Of a DNA stretch of 5,259 nt, positions 5,092 to 5,259 are shown one piece after another. The position numbers were made by a program, and so were the translations under genes. Location of the stretch: contig JANPLH010000094.1 of NCBI GenBank assembly GCA_031426435.1, positions 1 to 5,259 on the forward strand, read 5' to 3'. Below the pieces are notes generated by a model. The model was not told the origin of the DNA, did no database searches, and worked only from the letters and a program-made list of their open reading frames with translations. Position 1 is the stretch's first letter. Every line of letters starts with the position of its first letter. Origin of the DNA: UBA6168 sp031426435. GTDB taxonomy: Bacteria > Bacteroidota > Bacteroidia > Chitinophagales > Saprospiraceae.

Positions 5092-5259
5092 ATGACGAAC
5101 CGATTACTCCTCAAGTGGCAGTTGCGACTATTGTTCGCAATCGGCCTAATCCCATGTACATTACAGCTTTTGGCGCAATGCGAATGCGGGACTCCCATGA
5201 TGATTCCCGACGCAAACTGCCCGGGTGGCACTCGACAGGTCTGCAGTGGCGACCTGTTC
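5092..5259 (+). CDS. Secreted Cys-rich protein, N-terminal part only
   Basis: A frame opens at ATG 5092 and stays open for 56 codons to the window edge. The first 29 residues form a signal peptide: basic start (MTNRLLLKWQLR), hydrophobic core (LLFAIGLIP), and a likely cut after LLAQ, a common ending in Bacteroidota. The mature part begins CECGTPMMIPDANCPGGTRQ with four Cys in the first 22 residues (C30, C32, C43, C51). LLAQC could suggest a lipobox, but Gln directly before the Cys is unusual for one, so I favour an ordinary signal peptide. Disulfide-bonded N-termini like this occur in large secreted or adhesin-like Bacteroidota proteins, which makes a T9SS cargo likely, but the sorting domain would lie outside the window. 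AGG at 5088-5090 is too close to the ATG to be a good ribosome site. Function unknown. Confidence 0.75.
   Translation, partial: MTNRLLLKWQLRLLFAIGLIPCTLQLLAQCECGTPMMIPDANCPGGTRQVCSGDLF

Noticed and set aside
4863..5231. 122-codon - strand frame over the right end
   Set aside because: It lies antisense to the signal peptide of the gene at 5092 and across non-coding leader; no recognisable domain or start context.
1..5259. tRNA, rRNA, insertion sequence or phage gene
   Set aside because: I found no cloverleaf-like segment, rRNA-like stretch, transposase motif or phage structural gene in any frame.

Overview
The window looks like a piece of a Bacteroidota chromosome, possibly from the Saprospiria. 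Three things point there. There are two type IX secretion (T9SS) C-terminal sorting domains, one intact and one decayed. Start codons lack Shine-Dalgarno sequences and sit in A/T-rich leaders. One promoter matches the Bacteroidota -33/-7 pattern (TTTG ... TACCTTTG). The taxon is inferred from these traits, not from a marker gene.

Layout, left to right. (1) 1-105 is the C-terminal end of a + strand gene, very probably lipoprotein signal peptidase (lspA). (2) 121-160 is a perfect 14-bp hairpin serving as a shared terminator between lspA and the convergent gene to its right. (3) 192-1280, on the - strand, encodes a complete 362-aa MoxR-family AAA+ ATPase that most resembles the YehL type, which usually sits with VWA, SWIM or DUF5682 partner genes. 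No partner is visible here. (4) 1334-1570, on the + strand, is the decayed tail of a T9SS-secreted protein with an in-frame TAG. (5) 1672-3186 encodes a secreted protein with a signal peptide, seven repeats of about 55 residues that suggest a seven-bladed beta-propeller, and a T9SS sorting domain. A perfect 15-bp stem-loop ends 13 nt before its start codon. (6) 3187-3668 is non-coding and ends in an inverted array of GAAATT/AATTTC hexamers. (7) 3669-4505 encodes a secreted GH73-type glucosaminidase (peptidoglycan hydrolase). (8) 4506-5091 is a structured intergenic region with two hairpins, a 17-bp perfect palindrome and a good Bacteroidota promoter, followed by a leader of roughly 300 nt. (9) 5092-5259 is the start of another secreted, Cys-rich protein that runs off the window.

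The genes do not form one operon. lspA and the ATPase converge, the ATPase and the propeller gene diverge, and each + strand gene is separated from the next by hundreds of bases. The shared theme is the cell envelope and secreted proteins, with the ATPase as the exception. Base composition also changes: the ATPase and glucosaminidase genes are visibly GC-rich, while the propeller gene is clearly AT-richer. I see no complete novel system. The items most worth a second look are the solitary YehL-like ATPase, the decayed sorting domain beside it, the hairpin in the propeller gene leader, and the palindrome/promoter/long-leader region at the right end.
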